Shown here piece after piece: positions 23,810-36,290 of a stretch of DNA of 64,000 bases. Positions within the stretch are counted from its first letter, which is position 1. Each line of letters begins with the position of its first letter. The translations under genes and the position numbers were made by a program. The stretch comes from Lucifuga dentata (taxonomy: Eukaryota > Chordata > Actinopteri > Ophidiiformes > Bythitidae), in NCBI GenBank assembly GCA_014773175.1, contig VXCM01002021.1, forward strand, positions 152,401-216,400, read 5' to 3'. Under the pieces are notes generated by a model that worked only from the letters and a program-made list of their open reading frames with translations, searched no databases and was not told the origin of the DNA.

Positions 23810-24198
23810 TTATTAATTAAAATGTCCACATTGCCTTTAATGCTCAGGCACAGTTCAAGCAGTTGTCAGAAGTCAGGAACAGTGAAATAGATGCAACAGA
23901 TATCAGTACCCACATATGTAAGAACTGAAAGACTTAAGATACTGATAAAATATTCTTTAGAATTTATTTAGGATTTTATTTGCATAAGATAAAAACATAA
24001 CAAGCTAGAAAATGAAATTTTTAAGCGTATGGTGTAAAGTGAGTGACAGCCTCCACCTAAAAAAAGAAAAGCAACAAAAATTATAAACTTTAACATTATA
24101 AAACATTAGAAATTATATTTTGAACATGTTCTACAGGACTTTAAAAAAGATGTAATTTTAACCAAATGAGGAAGAAAAGAGTCCATAAAAGAGGTCCA
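23810..24198. other. Intergenic, no gene seen
   Basis: AT-rich, no recognised repeat or coding signal. Confidence 0.55.
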
Positions 24199-24449
24199 TG
24201 GATGTGTGTGCATGTGTGTGTCTGTGTGTGCATGTGTGTGTGTGTGTGTGTGTAGAGCCAAATTGGCTGCTGCACAAGAAAGTTGAATGGTATTTCCCTT
24301 AGCATAGGTTCTTGTCACCTGGGTAGGAACAATGCTCATGTTACACCTTTGCAAAGAAAATGAACTGCAGTGCACTGCAGTGTGTGTGTGTGTGTGGGTG
24401 TGTGTACATGTGTCTCTGTGTCGTACACTGCCACAGAGCAACTAAGCCA

Positions 24450-24494
<45 letters not shown>
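24199..24494. repeat. Cluster of GT and GA microsatellites
   Basis: Interrupted GT tract at about 24199-24254, a second GT tract at 24379-24415 and a GA tract at 24453-24494. The intervening sequence is unremarkable apart from a short GC-containing palindrome TGCAGTGCACTGCA at 24366-24379. Confidence 0.85.
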
Positions 24495-24497
<3 letters not shown>

Positions 24498-25290
24498 GAG
24501 GAGCAAGGGAATTCAATAAATGAGATAAATGTTTTTTCTTCAAAGGAGCCCTGCCTGTGGCTCCGAGCTCCTTCTCTTTTTTCCTCTCGTTTAATTAAGA
24601 AAGCAATCCCTCCTTCCCCTGAGCTCCCTCACCCTCACTCATTCTGGCGGAAGTCACGTTTAATAAATGATCATGATGATAATGGCGGGTGACAAGGAGA
24701 AGTGTGTGTTGTGTGTATGTGTGTAGGCAACGTGTGTGAGTGTACAGGCATGTGTGTGTTGGTGTCAACACCACTGTAACACATATAGCAGCTCAACAAA
24801 CAGATATTAAGTTTTAAATGTGGCATGATGAATTAACTGTGCTATATGCTATACTCCAGGAGGAGGAGATAAACTTTATAATAATAATAAACCAAACTGC
24901 TGCTGGAAACTCTTTAAGGAATCATTTGTTTTCTGAATAAAATAATACACTGGCTGCAAATTATAAAACAGTGTGTTGTCAGGTATTTTATCAAACTGAA
25001 AGTAAAAATTAAACTAAATGCGAGTGGGTGAGATGGTTTTCAGCATAAGAAGAAACTGCATAAACAGGCAATACAGTAATAAAACAGTTCTATACTTGAA
25101 ATGACTTTAAGATTTTTTTTCTCCATTCTATCAAAGTCATCTCTATTTCACTGACACCAACATACATTCAATTAAGTGTCACAGGCTCAGCAATCACAGC
25201 GCAGCAGTTTCACAGTGTGAGTATTAGTATAATTCATCATATAATATAATAATATATGTTGTTGTTGGCATTAGTGACAGCAAATTATGA
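24495..25290. other. Intergenic, no gene seen
   Basis: GT-rich at 24690-24765, otherwise AT-rich. No coding signal. Confidence 0.55.
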
Positions 25291-25294
25291 GAAA

Positions 25295-25955
25295 TGGGCG
25301 GGATTCATAAAGCAGGTGCCAGACATATGTCGATAAGAGGAAATACTGTCATGCAATCATAAGCCCTCATTCATAAACGCCTGCTATGGCATCTTTTAGC
25401 ATTTGCCTTGAAAGAAGCATTACTTTGGTATTTCCTTGTTTACTTACATGTTGGGGAAGCTAATCATAAAACACACAGCCACACAAATGTTAAGAGCTCT
25501 TTTAGTCTGGTGGTAAATTTCAATGGCATGTAGTATTTATGTAACAATACAAAATGAGTAAAAATTTTATATTTGCTTCACGTTAGTGATCAATAAATTT
25601 GTTATTGAAGCCCACTTAGCTGATCAGTCGGTGGACTTATGTGGCGAGTTTTAATCCGATGTTGCACACTTTCTAGTGGCATTGCATCTCTTTCTCACTT
25701 CTCTCTCTCTCTCACGTGACACACATAAACTGCCATCATGTGGATATGTGGTTTGTGGATGTGTTAAATTAACGTCTCTTAAAATGCGGCGCTCTAAAGC
25801 AGAAAATTTAGGTTTTTCCTTTGCAAAGTTAACATGCCAGTTTTGCTTTGACACCATTGGTAACAGCATAAATTGTGTGAAGCAGCTTACAACGTGTCAG
25901 TAATGAGACAACGATGTGCTGATTAACATCAGGAAAGCTTTATGAATGAGCTTCA
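25295..25955. mobile_element. Inverted-repeat DNA transposon (ATTCATAAAGC family), non-coding
   Basis: Left end near CGGGATTCATAAAGCA (25299-25314) and inverted right end GCTCATTCATAAAGC (25951-25937) share ATTCATAAAGC. Interior blocks TTTTAGCATTTGCCTTGAAAG and TTTTGCTTTGACACC recur at 51853 and 52303, and a reverse copy lies at 60098-60265, so this is a dispersed family. A CT tract sits at 25699-25713. No transposase frame. Confidence 0.6.
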
Positions 25956-26279
25956 ATTGTCACAGCACTTATTTAGTGTGATGCTGTGTAGTTACCATGC
26001 TTTTTTTTTTGTTGTTGTTATTTTAAATCCCACCTAATATCATTAACAAAAATATTTGTCTTTTATTTATTTATCTATTTATTTTGGGTGGTGGTGGGGG
26101 GTGGGTGCCACTGCAGTAGTAATAAAAAAACAAAAACAAAAAAAAAACACATTTTATAAGGAATGAGCATTTTACTAATAGTACCTATGACATGTTTGTG
26201 GACTCAGTATGGATATAAAACATTAGAAACATGACACAATGCAGTCTGCTTGCTTACAGCAGACTAAGAAAGTAGCCAA

Positions 26280-26530
26280 GATGTCCCTTTCCTGACCAAT
26301 ATCATCCACCTCTTCCTGGGGTATCTAAGATAATCCAGTATATTTTGGGTCTTCTCCCAATTGGACATGTCCGGAATACCTCTCAAAGGACCTGTGCCCA
26401 AACGACCTCAGTTGGCCCCAAAGGAGCAGCGGTTCTACTCCCAGCTCCCTCCTGATGTCTGAGATTTGCACCTATCATCTCATGCTCCGTCCGACTCTCA
26501 CTTGTGACCAAGACCCAAGATATATGAACG
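26280..26530 (-). mobile_element. RTE-like LINE fragment (3' end of the reverse-transcriptase frame)
   Basis: On the minus strand this reads, with frameshifts, as GVEPLLL...QLRSFGHR...SGHVQLGEDPK. This corresponds to the C-terminal LLLHIERSQ-RWLGHL-type sequence of a very common fish non-LTR retrotransposon. A second copy in opposite orientation lies at 54935-55390. Truncated at both ends. Confidence 0.6.
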
Positions 26531-27560
26531 TCTTATCATAACTTCAAAATTACCATAGAGCTCAACAAAAATCCTAAACTTCCAAAAAGTAGGATTTATT
26601 GGAGGAGTGTTGCTTAGTGTATATGGGCTCAATTATTTGTTCACATCTTGAAGGATAGATGGTGAGGATGTTATCTTCTGCTGTTACCTAGGGAGTCATT
26701 TACTGCTGTGCAGCAGTATCAGGCAGCAGTAAATCAGGCAGAGTTGGTAGTGCAGGATAGCAAATAGTGTGAATTTATTAAATCAACACTGAGTGAAGCT
26801 ATAAACTTGAACAAAAACAAAATTTTCCAAATTGTCGCTTGCATGTATATGTGAAATCTATTTAATAGGTCAAAAACTGGCAATTATCATTAATTTTATG
26901 TGACATAAAACATGGCATGATGTCTAAGCTGCCCAGATGGAGATAATTTCTCATTGACTTGTCCACTCTGCAAACAAACAGCCCATAGAGTGAATATACT
27001 GTATAAGCTACTTGGCAAAGATGACAGCAACTGATTAAAGAAATCTTTTGCTGTGAAGCAGCTGCAGGGAGCGTTAATGCTGTGCCACCATCACATTGAC
27101 AATGCAGTTTACTTCATCACAGCTCTGACAGCACAGTAAAGGACAACAAATGAAAAAAATACTGAGGCTCCTGTCTGCAAGATGAAGGTAAGGAGGAACA
27201 CAAAAGCTCAAACAAACTCCAAATGGCAGTTACTCTTATAAGTTACAAGGAAGCCACCAAACTATTTTAAAAATGGCACTGTCTCTCTTCTGACCTGCAT
27301 GACAACACTGTGATGCTGCAGCATATTAACACACAACAGGCCTTCTGCCTTAAGTAGCAAGCAGCTAGTTTGCATTAGTGTTTAAGAATATTAAGAAGGT
27401 GGCCTGAGGTGTTTCGTTCTAACATTAGCATCAGTGTGTAAAATAGGCAGGGGTGTGTGTTTGGTGTGGATTAGCATTAACATAAAATCATCAGGCTGAA
27501 TGGGCACAGCACAGCTACTCTGCAACTGATCTGCACTGACATTTGTTGGATGCTGGTCGT
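26531..27560. other. Intergenic, no gene seen
   Basis: AT-rich sequence. No recognisable coding exon. Confidence 0.5.
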
Positions 27561-27569
27561 GGTAGCAAT

Positions 27570-28253
27570 GAATCATGACGGGAGGAGGGGAGAGAACGAT
27601 GAAAGGAGCTGTCAAGAATGGGGAAGGAAATGAGTAAAAGGGCATGTACTGGGAAGGGAGGAAGCAAAGGATGGGGGGATGCAACAGAGAGAATGAGAGG
27701 AATAGAGGGGCAGAAATGAGGAGAAAGTAGGAGGACAAACTGGAATGGGCCAGAGAAAACAAAAGACATGAGAATGGGAATAAGGAAAGACAAGATGAAA
27801 GTAGGGGATTGCAAGGAAGAGGAGAAGAATCTTTAAATAGAAGAAAGAGGTGAGCAAAAGAGTGGAAGACAAAAGAGAAAGAACAGGGAAAAATGGGAGG
27901 AAAACGTCAAGGGATGAAGAGAAGAGCAGCCGTAATGAAGAGAAAAGTAGACTAGGGAATTAGAGAGGAGAGAATGATAGTTGAGAGGAGTGTGGAAAAG
28001 ATGAATAAATAAATAAATAAATAAATAAAAAGTAGAGGGATGTAGCAAGAGGATGAAACCAGTTAATGTGGAGAAGGTTTACAGAGGCGTAAATGAAAGA
28101 GTAGAGACAGGTGAAATGAGGAGAAAGAGAAGTAGAAATTAGAAATAAAATGAAAAGAGAGGGAGCAAAAAAAGGGAAACTGAGGCCAGCGAGATTCCAA
28201 AAACATTAAGGGCAGTGAGACAGAAATGAAAGTGAAAAGAAATTATAGACAAC
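27570..28253. repeat. Purine-rich low-complexity stretch
   Basis: About 680 bp with A and G making up most of the plus strand, including (AAAT)n at 28004-28029. The overlapping minus-strand frames are Ser/Phe/Pro/Leu-rich shadows. The stretch ends abruptly at the poly(T) of the L1-type element. Confidence 0.85.
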
Positions 28254-28343
28254 TTTTTTTTTTTTTTTTTTNTTTTTTTTTTTTTTTGCAATAAAGTTTT
28301 TATTGATTTTCTTTGGATGCCACAGTACATGGCAGATGAACAC

Positions 28344-28349
28344 ACACAC

Positions 28350-28382
<33 letters not shown>

Positions 28383-28417
28383 CAAAAAAATAATAAAAAT
28401 AAAAACCATGGCTTGTN

Positions 28418-28448
<31 letters not shown>

Positions 28449-28482
28449 CAAAAAAATAATAAAAATAAAAACCATGGCTTGT
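28344..28482. repeat. (CA)n block doubled around an N
   Basis: A block of CA repeats followed by AAAACAAAAAAATAATAAAA and ACCATGGCTTGT occurs on both sides of the N at 28417 (about 28352-28416 and 28418-28482). It lies in the 3' part of the L1-type element. Confidence 0.88.
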
Positions 28483-28499
28483 TATACAGTATACAACAG

Positions 28500-31400
28500 T
28501 GAGGAGACACATGGATATGTAGGAAATCAAGAGCGGGAAACACCCCTAACAAAATCAAAAAATAACACTAAGCCAGCAAATCAGTTATTGTCATACGAGT
28601 CCAAAATGTTTCCCATAAAGAAATTCCATCAATCATTTCCCCTTTCAGTCTACTGAGCATACACTCATAGGATGTCATTTCCACCATAGCAGCGCCCATT
28701 CTTTCATATGTGGAGCTCTGGTTGTTTTCCAGTGTCTTAAAATGATTCTAGAAGCTGTAACTCTTGTGGTTTGCAACCACCAATATCCTGCAACCATGAT
28801 AACTGAAAATGCCCTTTTTGATATGTTCGGCATTTGAGATCAGTCCCTAATAGACAGTGTGTCAAAGGAATTTTTGAGCCATACCATCCACTCAAGATTT
28901 CTAATATTTCAACCCAGAATGGTCTGATCAGAGAAATTCCCACAATGCAGGGAGATTCCTGTTCCGCACATCCAACATAGTATATTATCATTCATCAGTT
29001 TCATTCCATATAGTCTTACTGGTATATGATAGTATCTGTGCAATGCTTTATACTGTGTAAACTTACCACTTGCTTCCTTTAATTATTTGCCACACTCAGC
29101 CAAAATGTTCTCTTGTTCAGTTTCCTCTTCCAATTCTCTCTGCCAAAGCATTTTCACATTGGTAGAATCACTGCTAATAAAATCATTGGTTGATTTGTAA
29201 AAATGTGAAGCAGTGTGTGGCATTCCCATGGGAAATCAAAATACCTGAAAAAACAACAACAACAACATGTTATGAACAGAAATCACACAATCTCTAAACT
29301 GTAAATATCTCCAAAAATGGCCTTTGCCCTTAAGGCCATATTGTTCAATTAAATTTCTATAAGACATGAACACTCCATCTTTATATAGATCCCCTACCAT
29401 ATATTTTCCACGAGAATGCCACTACTTCCAATACAAAACTCTTTTTCTAATACGAATAGCAGGATTGTTCCATAGTGAAGAATGTTTTTGGACATGAATT
29501 GACAATTTATAGATTATATGAGTTTTGATCCACACTTCTCTTGAATAATTGAGAATGGGATTTGTTATATTTGCTGAGTTCTGGGAAAGAGTATCAATGG
29601 GATTAAATGGGGAACATAAATCAGACTCAATATCTAATCAATCTGTTCCATCCACACTATTCCAATATTTAGCTAATTTAGCAATTTCATATGATAAGCA
29701 ATACAATCTAGGATTTGGCAGGCCTAACCCTCCTTTCTCTTTGGGGGTGTACAGTTTACTTAATTTAATTCTTAGTCTTTTCCCTTACCATAGGAAATGC
29801 TTAACTGCGTCCTCACATTTCTTGAAAATTATGTTTGGTATTGTAATTGGTAACATTGTGACTATATAATTAAACTGGGGGGTTACCATCATTTTTTAAA
29901 AACTTAATCTTTCCCCACTTATCCAAATTGGTTGGGGCGTTTCTTATAGATCCCGATTTAATCTAATTCCCAGGTACTTCATTCACTCTGGAATCCATTT
30001 GAAGTTAACACTTTCCACCATATGTGGAGAGCAACATGTAGAATGTGGCATGGCCTCTGATTTATTCCAATTCAATGTGTAACCTGATATCTTTGAAAAT
30101 GATTGTATAGTGTCCATCAAATGTGGTAGAGAGGTCATGGGATCAGTGATCATGGCCAAAATATCATCTGCATAAAGTAGTAGTTTATGCTCTTTGCCAC
30201 CTCCCTCAAAACCTTGAATATGAGGATTTTTTTTCTTATGGCAATGGCTAATATTTAAAAAAAAAAAAAAAAAAAAAAAAAATTACAAAAACTAAAGGGT
30301 TTAATGAACAACCCTGACATGTCCTTCTGAAAAGACTGAAAAAGGGTGGAATTAGACCATTTGTTATCATTGTAGCTTTTGGTTATTTATACACTGTCCT
30401 CACCCACTTAATGAAGCTGGGCTCAAATCCAAACTGTGATGATGTAGAAAAAAAAATTCCCATTCTACCTTACCGAAGGCCTTCTTGGCATCCAAGGAAA
30501 CAACAGCTACCAGGACCTTTTTTTTTGGTTTAACCACATCAAATGTAACAGCATCCTCACATTATCAGATGAGGATCTATTCTTCATAAAACCCATTTGA
30601 TTAGGATGGATACCTGCTGCAGTCTCAAAGCTAAGATTCTGGTCAATATTTTACAGTCTACAGTAGATAGAGTAGGCTTATATGCCTGAAGTTTGAAGGG
30701 TCAGCTGTGTCCCTGTCTGTCTTGGGAATTAATGATATCAAGGCTTCATACATGCCCTTTCAATAATATTTCTTGGTACACCTTCCATAATATTGGGGCA
30801 AGAATATCTATATATTCCATATAATATTCGACAGGAAGCCCATCTTCCTCGGGCACTTTTCCATTTTTCATAACTGAGACTGCCTTCCTTATCTCTTTCT
30901 CAGTTATAGGGGACTCCAACCTATCTGCCTGATCAGACTGCAACTTGGGTATTTCTGTGTTAGACATAAACCTTTCCAATTCCTCTTGAGTGGTATCTGG
31001 AGATATAGTCAATGTATACAGTCTTTTGTGGTATTGCTGGAAATCATCATTTCTATCTATAACTGAGGACACTAACTTATCACCCTGTTTGATTACTGCA
31101 ATCATACTAGAAAGGAATTTTGCTCTCAATTCTCTGGCCAGCAATTTACCTGTTTTTTCACCGCCTTCATAAAAATTGGATTTCAACTGATATAATGCAT
31201 ATTCAGCTTTTTTTTTTTCTTTTCTTTTTTTTTTTTTTTTTTTTTGTAGATGTCATGTAACTGGTATTTAAGCTTGTATGTTTTTTGTATTGTAAATCTG
31301 AAAACTATTCTGATAACTTGGTCTCCTTTACTTTGATTTCATTTTCCAATTCCTTAAGTCTTTTTAAGTTATCTCTCTTCTTTTTAACTGCATAGGCTAT

Positions 31401-32310
31401 TAATTTTCCCCTTACATACACTTTTGAGGCTTCCCAAACTGTTGCCATGTTTTCTACAGTACAAGGTTCATTTCAAAAAAATGACTTAAGATCATCTCCT
31501 AATACCTTTCTGAAAGTTTGATCTTGCAGCAGAGAGGTATTCATCCTCCATCTTCCTCTCCTCTCCACATCCTAATCCATATTAATACACAGTTCCACTG
31601 CTGCATGGTCCGTAATGGCAATTGCATTTATGTTGCAATTTGCTACACTGTTTATAGAGCAGTTGCCATTAAAAAGAAGTCAATTCTAGAATGAGATTTG
31701 TGACAGTGGGAAAAGAACATATTCTCTACTACAAGGGTTATCTGTGAGTCCCATGTCTTTGTTCAACACATGAGTTGCATCCCTATCTGTGGTCATTAGA
31801 GGACCCTTAAATTTGCTTTGGTCCAAGACAGGATCCATCACCTGATTGAAATCCACTGCCAAAATGGTTTCACCTTACATCATCCCCAATATGTTATTTA
31901 TTTGATGGAAGAATTGTGGGTCTCCCTTGTTAGGAGCATAAATGTTACATAATACCATTTTGCAAGCCTTCTATTATGCCTGAACACAAATAATTCTCCC
32001 TTCAGAGTCTTTTGTCTGGTTTAACAGGACAAAAATTATCTGTTTATTCAGTAATATTATCCCATTACGCTTACCATTAAAAGAGCTATGGAAAATATGG
32101 CCTACCCATCCTGTTTTGAATTTCATTGCTTCCTCATTCTGCATATGAGTTTCTTGTATAAAAACTACTGTATAAAAACCTGATTATTTTTCAAATATGA
32201 CAGTATTTTTCTTCTTTTAACTGGATTTCCACACACATTATTAATATTCCATGTTATAAATTTCACACACCTCCTTTCCATGGCTCACTTAATGTAGCAT
32301 CAATATTCAA
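28500..32310 (-). pseudogene. L1 ORF2 remnant (endonuclease and reverse transcriptase)
   Basis: Endonuclease: VKFITWNIN near 32260, QETH at 32156-32145, a DFNQV box at 31853-31839 (Val where the catalytic motif usually has Gly) and AITDHAAVEL around 31620-31590. Reverse transcriptase: KSNFYEGGEKTGKLLARELR and ITEKEIRKAVSVMKNGK (31186-30746), then the catalytic YADD at 30174-30163 inside LLLYADDILAMITDP. Stops and frameshifts lie between these blocks. Poly(A)/poly(T) runs at 30256-30282 and 31206-31246 have expanded inside the frame. Confidence 0.85.
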
Positions 32311-32724
32311 GTTGTACTTTGAACTCATGTCTGTTGTTTTCTGGTTATTTTGGAGAATCTTCTCCTGATATCTGTAACCTTCAGAGTCACTAATTGCCAG
32401 TACCAAATACCTTTCCAATTTTTGAACATAAAACTCAGAACTAGAACTGTCCTGGCAAAACACCTATACCAAAAGAAAAACAAACATAAACTGAAATCTT
32501 CCTGGCTGGTCTTCCGCAACCATTTTTGACAACATAAACAAAAACAAAAAGACAGACTTAAAAACTATTGGGTCCATGGAATATTGCAGCTTCTCTGCCC
32601 CGGCTTGATGTCCCTGCCTTCAGCCCAAACAAGTGGTCCTCCTCCTTCAAGTTAAACAGTTCACCATGTCCGTGGTTCTTTCAGTTGCTGAATGTTTATA
32701 TGTGCTCACATCACTCATCCTTTA

Positions 32725-33505
32725 GTCATGCTTCACTTTCTGCCTGAAATTTCTCAAAGATGAATTTCTCTGCTGCTGCTGCCATACCATAGCAAAGCTC
32801 TCATTCTTCCCGTCCCACCTGAGCCGCAGCATTGCCAGAAAAGCCAACACGTATTCACATTGAGCTCCTGAAGGTTTCATTTCACGGATGTAAATGTTTT
32901 CCTCTTCTCAGCCAGCTCCTTAGTCATGTCAGGAAACAATCGAATCCACGCTTTGCCTTAGCTGCACTAATTGCCTTGTCCCTCGCCAATTGTCTCAAAA
33001 AATTGATCAATAGGTCTGGGTGGCTGGTCTGCATTTGGCATGGGTGCCAGGGACCGATGAGCCCATTCAATCTCAAATTCCTTGTTGATGTCAATATCAA
33101 GCCCTTCTGTCAGGATCTTTTGTACACAACTCAGCAGTGTCCTATTTGTTCCATGAGTCTCTGTTCCATCAGTCTCACATTGTTTCTTTTGTGTCATTTT
33201 CCAGAGCTTGTATTTGGCACCACATAGCCTCCATTTGTTTAGTTTTATTTCCCCCATCACTCAAACCACTCTGAAGTTTCCTCCAGACGAGCAATAGCCT
33301 CCTCTAGTCTCCCTTGCATTTCTGCCACCATTGTCTTCAGTTCTGTAGTAATTTGTTTAATCATTGACACATCGTTTGCAACACTCTGCATTTTAGAGAT
33401 TTCAACAAATAAACTGCCAAGACTTGTGGTCGGTTTTAGTGGGTTTTTGGGGGAAGAATCCGGCATGTGGCCATCCTCGTCTGTGGGGCTCTTCTTGGTA
33501 GCCAC
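32725..33505 (-). pseudogene. L1 ORF1 remnant (RNA-binding chaperone protein)
   Basis: Starts MATKKSPTDEDGHMPDSSPK, followed by a heptad-like region IKQITTELKTMVAEMQGRLE (coiled coil). After a frameshift comes QKILTEGLDIDINKEFEIEW and AHRSLAPMPNADQPPRP, the conserved ILTEGL...IERAHR block of fish L1 ORF1p. The C-terminal part (near 32730-32960) is only recognisable in pieces. At least two frame breaks separate the segments. Confidence 0.75.
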
Positions 33506-33695
33506 GTGGCTCGCATTTTTGAAGTACTTTCAACATTTGGTTCAATTAACTTACTCCCGACTTTGTAATTGAGGTGTTAAAGCACCAACTGTTACAAAAT
33601 ATGAACCGTTAAATTATTATATTAACACATTTTACTTGTGGGTGTTCAGAGGTCCACTAGAGAGCTGCCATCTTGTTCACTATCCCCACGTGACT

Positions 33696-34312
33696 CCAGA
33701 CGGACAAATATTGAGTGAAATAAAGGCTAAAAAAAAAAAAAAAAAAAAAAGCCAGAGGGACATCCCTGATCACTGTGCCTCACTTCTGAGGAGTGTTCTT
33801 TGCAGAAACATATTTAATTCATCCCTCCATCTCATCCTCCCTTCTTCTCCTTCCCCATTTGATTACATTTCCATTTCTCCAGGGTTGCTCCCAGGCTCAG
33901 AGACCCAAGTTTACTTCTTTTCTCCATTATATGCAATATTTGTTTCCCATCCCATTCCTTGCTGCATGTATTCCTCTTTTGGCCCTGGGATCCATTCTTT
34001 CCTCCTTCTCCTGTTTGTTTTCTGCCCCTCACCCCCACACACACCAATTACTCTCATTTCTGGAGCCATGTCACAGCTACATATATCAAACATGTGACTG
34101 CATCTCATATGGAAGCCAAGACGAATACTCTAAATGAAGCAGCATAGCCCTGCTGTCGCACTGCCAATTAGGCTATTGAGTGCAATCAAGTAAACATGGA
34201 GTCATATACATGCATAAACACATCAACAAATAAACAGATGTGAAGCGCAATCCTTTTTCTGCCACTCTTCATTCTGACTCACATTTCTCCCTCTCGCTCT
34301 GTATCTCCCTGA
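33696..34312. other. Intergenic, poly(A) and pyrimidine-rich
   Basis: Poly(A) at 33731-33751 just upstream of the LINE, then a pyrimidine-rich stretch at about 33810-34060. Frames over the latter (33636-34097, 33793-34137) are composition artefacts. Confidence 0.6.
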
Positions 34313-34328
34313 CGTGCAAACACAACCA

Positions 34329-34366
<38 letters not shown>

Positions 34367-34392
34367 ACACTTCACNCGTGCAAACACAACCA

Positions 34393-34430
<38 letters not shown>

Positions 34431-34439
34431 ACACTTCAC
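34313..34439. repeat. (GT)n block doubled around an N
   Basis: A 63 bp block starting CGTGCAAACACAACCAATG, with a GT tract and ending TTAACACTTCAC, occurs at 34313-34375 and 34377-34439 with the N at 34376 between. Equal length and near identity point to an unmerged contig overlap. Confidence 0.88.
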
Positions 34440-35258
34440 TGTGGTAGACAGAGGGCAGTGACAGTTAGCTGAATGGGGTCATTGCAGTGCTGGACCCCAG
34501 AGGGGAAATTCTGTTTCAGAGATTTCAGTGTATTTGGATTTTAAAAGCAATATGTGGTTGCTGCTCCCTGGACATGCCGGAGTAATTGAATTATTGTTGA
34601 TATTCCAAATTTATTACATTAACCCTAACTTTAGTGGAGATATACCAAAAGACAAAAAAAAAAAAAAAAAAAAGAATGACAATCACAGTTTCTGACATTG
34701 GATAAACTTAAACATTTAATAAAGTAAGGAGAAAAAAGTGTATGTAGAAAACCCAGCATGGTAGTCTAATGATGTGCAATTTGTGGCAATTAATGTGTTT
34801 GAATGAATCAGGAGTGATGATTCACATTTTTATCTCAGTGCACGCACAGCTGTGCACAACTATTTGAGCCACTTCTTCTGAGTGTATGACTTGCTCAATT
34901 ACTTGCTAAAACAACTGAAATGAAATGAAAGATTTCCTCATTTCACTGAATGAGTCTGAAAGAGCCATCTCCCTGGAGGAGGACCAATCACTGCTGCAGA
35001 CTCTTGACAGCTATTCTTTAACTGGCGTTAGAGCCAGTTGTGACCAAAAAGAGGACAACAGTCTGCCAACAGACACTAATCAAACTGCTCCAATGGTCTG
35101 GATAAGATTATGTGACTTTGACTAAGTAGATATGGAACTTAAAAAAATAACAACAGTAGTAATAGGTAGCATCGGGTAAACCAGAATACCTTAAAAGTCC
35201 ACCTATTCAGAAATTTAAATTAATCAATAATTCCACTGATTCAGTCGTCTGTCTGTCC
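34440..35258. other. Intergenic, no gene seen
   Basis: Poly(A) at about 34655-34673. The plus frame at 34925-35125 (MKDFLISLNESERAISLEE...) has no recognised domain or splice sites. Confidence 0.5.
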
Positions 35259-35300
35259 ATCTCTCTCTCTCTCTCTCTCTCTGTCTCTGTCTCTCTCTCA
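35259..35300. repeat. (CT)n microsatellite
   Basis: CT tract with two GT interruptions. Confidence 0.9.
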
Positions 35301-35500
35301 TACAATGGCGCCCTGTGGGCTTCCTGTGCTGACAGGAAGAGAACGGCTTTTCACAGCCGGCCAAAACACACAGCTGAGCGGAAGATGAGCCCTCTTTCTG
35401 AGCGTCTCTCTGCCCCCTACACTCCCACCCCTTCCCATCGCTTTTTTGGATCAAACTCTTATTTTTTTCTTCTGTCTGGGCCATCCTCACTCCTTATAAC

Positions 35501-35540
35501 NNNNNNNNNNNNNNNNNNNNNNNNNNNNNNNNNNNNNNNN
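35501..35540. other. Assembly gap, 40 Ns
   Basis: The only sized gap in the window, followed directly by a CA tract (35543-35569). Missing sequence length is unknown. Confidence 0.99.
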
Positions 35541-35697
35541 CCCACACACACACACACACACACACACACTTTGATCCTTTATAGCCCAACTGAGCTTCAA
35601 AATTTTAGTGCATGGTAAACATTTAACTACCTCCTTTGTAAATATGAATTTGGCAAGTGAACTGTCATATTAAAACCCATGAATAAATATGGTTTAA

Positions 35698-35764
35698 AAC
35701 AAAAAACAAAATAAAACAAACAAACAAACAAAAAAAAAAAAAAAAAANAAAAAAAAAAAAAAAA
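35698..35764. repeat. A-rich tract with one N
   Basis: AAAACA/AAAC units leading into a poly(A) run broken by the N at 35748. The protein frame over it is an artefact. Confidence 0.9.
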
Positions 35765-35930
35765 GACTAATGTGGAAAATTTCCATGAATTTTTTCAGGA
35801 ACATAAATATACTTACATTACCACAGGGTACACAATGAAAACATGAAATGAGTACAAAATTAAAATATTTGATACATTTTTGCTTTGGCAATTGAGTTTC
35901 TATCCTACTTTAACTGTGGGATATAGTTAA

Positions 35931-35933
<3 letters not shown>

Positions 35934-35963
<30 letters not shown>
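35934..35963. repeat. (GT)n microsatellite
   Basis: Clean GT tract of about 30 bp. Confidence 0.95.
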
Positions 35964-35964
<1 letters not shown>

Positions 35965-36146
35965 TGAGAGATTAATTCTGCCTTTTTGTCAGTGAGTGTT
36001 GGTCTGTGTGTGTGTTTGAGTATGTGATAGGCTCATTGATATTCATTCCCATGCACTGTCTGTCTACATACCCATTTCAGAGTCAGTTGGCCCAACAAGG
36101 CACTGAAGAAAAAGAAACAAGTACTCACACCCACCACTGCACAATA

Positions 36147-36147
<1 letters not shown>

Positions 36148-36187
<40 letters not shown>

Positions 36188-36256
36188 ACACACGCTCTCA
36201 GTCACATCACAACCTCAACCTCCAGTGCTTCATGGAAAATGCTTTGTGATGGTCTG

Positions 36257-36290
<34 letters not shown>

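Larger units (their letters stand above)
28254..33695 (-). mobile_element. L1-type LINE, near full length, decayed
   Basis: About 5.4 kb on the minus strand. The poly(A) tail is the T run at 28254-28287 (with an N at 28272), ORF2 lies at about 28500-32310, ORF1 at about 32725-33505, and a short 5' leader contains GTGAACAAGATGGCAG (about 33690-33670). The reading frames show an L1 endonuclease and reverse transcriptase with many frameshifts and stops, so it is not active. No clear target-site duplication was found. The 3' untranslated part carries a CA tract doubled around the N at 28417. Confidence 0.85.

Noticed and set aside
27391..28048. Overlapping hydrophobic minus frames that look like membrane proteins
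   Set aside because: Antisense to a purine-rich tract in three frames at once. No conserved motif.
29549..29869. 106-residue plus frame inside the LINE
   Set aside because: Antisense shadow of the L1 ORF2 remnant.
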